A stretch of 42,793 nt of DNA, from positions 1 through 42,793 of the forward strand of contig VXIS01000380.1 of NCBI GenBank assembly GCA_008704415.1, given 5' to 3'. The notes under the pieces are model-generated. The model saw only the letters and a list, made by a program, of their open reading frames with translations. It searched no databases and was not told the origin of the DNA. The translations under genes and the position numbers were made by a program. The DNA is from Sphaerosporella brunnea. Its lineage: Eukaryota; Ascomycota; Pezizomycetes; Pezizales; Pyronemataceae. The first letter of the stretch is position 1. Every line of letters starts with the position of its first letter. Shown here one piece after another: positions 40,440-42,793 of this stretch.

Positions 40440-42353
40440 TGACGCTTTACGCCGAGTTGGCAATCGAACGCAACTAGCTGCAAATACAGATGACGGGTAC
40501 CATGTAGGTACCCTCCGACCGCGAGGCTGCGTTGGAGGCCGGGATAGTTTCGCTCAAGGAGGACCTCGCTGCGAAGGTGATTAGGTCAAGCGATGCGGGT
40601 GTGGAGAAGTGACAGCGAGACTACAATAAACAGCGGGACATGGCGATTAAGTGGCGGAAACGGTACGATACTGGTAACGAGTTGGTTCTTAAGATTCCTC
40701 CGTACCAGGCTACCAGCCCACAAGCTCAACAACTGCAACCCATCATCATCCAAGTCCCGTCACGTCTATCTGAGGATCACTTCTTCGACCACAAACCAAC
40801 AATCCCTACAGGAGCCAAGAATTTTGAAACTGTTGTAACCTTCCTTGCACAAGTTGAGTACTACATAGAACAGGGTGGTGGTGTGTTTCTCGAACGTTTG
40901 ACCCACCCTGATGGTCGCTCCTTTCCGCAACCAATATTGCTCAATTGCTTCCTCCCAACGATGTCTTTAGGATCTCCTGGCAAGAGTTGTAGACCCTCTT
41001 GAAGGTCTACTACGTGCCCAAGATTGCCAAGTCAGTGAGTCGCACACAATGGCAAGAGCCCAGATGTACAAGGAACGACACGTCAGGTCTCAACAAGCAT
41101 GCTTGCAAACTCATCAAGCTGCTTGGAGGCAGTCTGGAGCTTGACCGTGAATCCTCTTTGAGAATTACTGGTCGAAACTCCCGGATGTTGCGAAAAACGG
41201 AATTGCGCAGCTGAAGCGAATGTGGTGAGTGGTGCACAAAAAGGTCATGCTGCTTGATGTAATGACTCTGACAAATGAACGATATCTGCGTGTGGGCTTC
41301 TCTGGCTCAACGTACCTCAGTACTGCAGCTGTTAATGCATCTGCAGCTGGACACCCTACCCCACCGCAAGTTCCATTTCATACAAGTACGCCAGTCACTG
41401 CCTATGCTGTGTCACCGAAGACCACACCGGACCAGCCTACCCTGATGCCCCAGATTGGCTATGGCCCAGGACCCGTGGACCTAAACGCCATAGACGGCAA
41501 GCGATTCTGCTGTGAAAAGTATGGCCACAAAGCTCCCGAATGCGCTCAACCCGACCTCCGTGAAGGGTCCCACAACTGGTGCTCATCCTGTGGAGGCGGT
41601 TATGCGAACCACTGTGGATGCGGCAACAGCGCTCGCGGAGGATACATCAACACCCGCACTGATGGCAACCGTGGATTCACATGTGGGGGAAACTGTGGCG
41701 GTTGCTTTAGCGGTAACTATCAGGTGTACACCATTGAAGCAGGTGAGGGTGATGATGAGAACAACGTGGAGTGGCCTATTGAGGAGCTTGCGGAGAATCC
41801 TGGTATGGACAAGGAGGATCTGGAGGGAGCAACCGGTAGATACGCAGAGACAGGGGTGTCAAAAGCAACGACTACTGTCCCGCGGTTGGGTAATGTCACT
41901 CAGTAAGGGCAAAGAAACGTCTCCTTACTGAGTACAGTGGAAGGAAGTCGGAACAACTTTGTATCTTAGTAAGCTATCTGCGGCTGCGGATGTCGATACC
42001 AACTCTGACCTGTTAAGTTTTTATGCAAAGATTCTACTTACAACCACAAAACCTGTTCCGCCTATACCCTGATGGACAATGGAGCGTGGTCCTGCTACGT
42101 CAACAAGAAGTATGCCAAATCGGTGGGGTTGCCTCTGCTATACTGAGGCATTATAGAGGTTGTTACGGCAGCTATCAAGCACCCACCACAGCCGCGTTAT
42201 CAAGTTTGGATTGATGCCAATATTGGAGATATAACGGGCAACTCAGTCAGCATAGCTGGTTGGTATGTCACGTTTGACCTCCAAAGAGCCCACAATTTGA
42301 TCGTGGGCAAAAGCTGGCACGCTCAGAACCCTCATAAGGTGGACGCCGTTTGA
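40440..42353 (+). pseudogene. gypsy gag-protease relic
   Basis: Broken plus-strand frames read in order: a charged coiled-coil-like start (AALEAGIVSLKEDLAAKV) with stops at 40478, 40502 and 40609; a capsid-like stretch (FETVVTFLAQVEYYIEQGG, then KVYYVPKIAKSVSRTQWQE, GLNKHACKLIKLLGGSLEL); a knuckle (FCCEKYGHKAPEC, one Cys displaced) with a Gly-rich tail; then a protease-like part (AYTLMDNGAWSCYVNKKYAK, with D-N-G-A where D-S-G-A is usual, and NLIVGKSWHAQNPH). It ends at TGA 42351-42353, where a tandem repeat begins, and RT is not in the window. Confidence 0.6.
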
Positions 42354-42793
42354 TGATTTAATGACGTCTGATGATCGACTAATGTCCGATAATTAAATGA
42401 CGTGAGGTGGACGAGTGACATCTGATAACGCGTTGTGTCTGGTGAGCAAGTGCCGTTTGATGATTTGATGACGTGTGAATAGTAAGCAACCTCTGCTGAT
42501 TGAATGATGTGCGGTGAACAAGGAACATCTAATAAACACGTCGGCTCTGGTGAGCGAGTGCCATTTAATGGATGAATGACGTGTGATGAGTTGCTGATAT
42601 CTGATAATTTAATAATGTGCGGTGAACAAGTGACTGCTGATAACACGTGGTGTCTAGTGAGCGAGTGCCGTTGGATGATTTAATGAGGTGTGATTAGCCA
42701 GTCACATCTGGTAATTCAATGACATGTGGTGAACGAGTAACATCTGATAACGCGTGGTGTCTGGTAACCGAGTGCCGTTTGATGATTTAATGA
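42344..42793 (+). repeat. ~107-bp tandem repeat running off the right edge
   Basis: The phrase TGCCGTTTGATGATTTAATGA (with small changes) starts at about 42344, 42451, 42559, 42666 and 42773, a 107-108 bp step. Each unit also holds GATAACRCGTGGTGTCTGGTGAGCGAG and ATGTGCGGTGAAC words. Four full units are visible. The array begins within the last codons of the gypsy protease relic. Confidence 0.85.

Noticed and set aside
42344..42793. CRISPR-like array
   Set aside because: The whole 107-bp unit repeats, with no short repeat/variable spacer pattern, and the context is eukaryotic.

Overview
The window reads as a repeat-rich, gene-poor stretch of a filamentous fungal genome, most likely an ascomycete of the Pezizomycotina. 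The reasons are short introns with GTAAGT, CTAAC and CAG signals, a chromodomain Ty3/gypsy element of the Tf1/sushi type, Ty1/copia elements whose primer-binding site matches the anticodon region of initiator tRNA-Met, and nonsense codons that all fit C-to-T change, as left by RIP or methyl-C deamination. No bacterial operon, rRNA, canonical tRNA or CRISPR array was seen.

Layout. 1-702: 5' end (gag start plus LTR) of a minus-strand gypsy copy that runs off the left edge. 703-10180: a repeat field with two inverted arms (about 1110-1610 and 9600-10140), a ~210-bp hairpin-rich tandem repeat, a MITE, and a near-intact copia element (3998-8858) inserted in the tandem repeat. 10588-11025: DDE transposase relic. 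11955-14468: a retroposon with a 14-bp target duplication. 14491-14696: solo copia LTR. 15127-27304: a candidate two-exon host gene whose single short intron now holds an 11.7-kb gypsy element (15279-26962), which itself carries a nested copia element (20065-25834) inside gag. 27614-27755: MITE. 28591-29204: small spliced hypothetical gene, head-to-head with a large kinase-like gene (29424-31697) broken by one stop. 31700-35360: nothing recognised. 35368-37812: repeats, two tRNA-like SINE copies, a second retroposon of the same family as the first, and a third MITE. 39519-42353: copia gag and gypsy gag-protease relics, followed by a ~107-bp tandem repeat that leaves the right edge.

Three observations stand out. 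First, the intact copia element has gag and pol in one frame separated by a single TGA, followed by CGG and, after a 7-nt spacer, a perfect 10-bp stem: the architecture of programmed UGA readthrough. Second, the retroposons at 11969-14454 and 36383-37488 share both ends and a C-terminal reading frame but carry different N-terminal modules; one is a retrotransposon gag with a zinc knuckle, joined in frame. Third, the gypsy insertion appears to lie inside an intron of a host gene with a TATA box, so the gene may have survived with a giant intron.

The order of events can be partly read: gypsy inserted first (LTRs about 95% alike by eye), the nested copia later (LTRs about 98% alike), and the plus-strand copia most recently (one difference seen in 200 bp, no broken frames).
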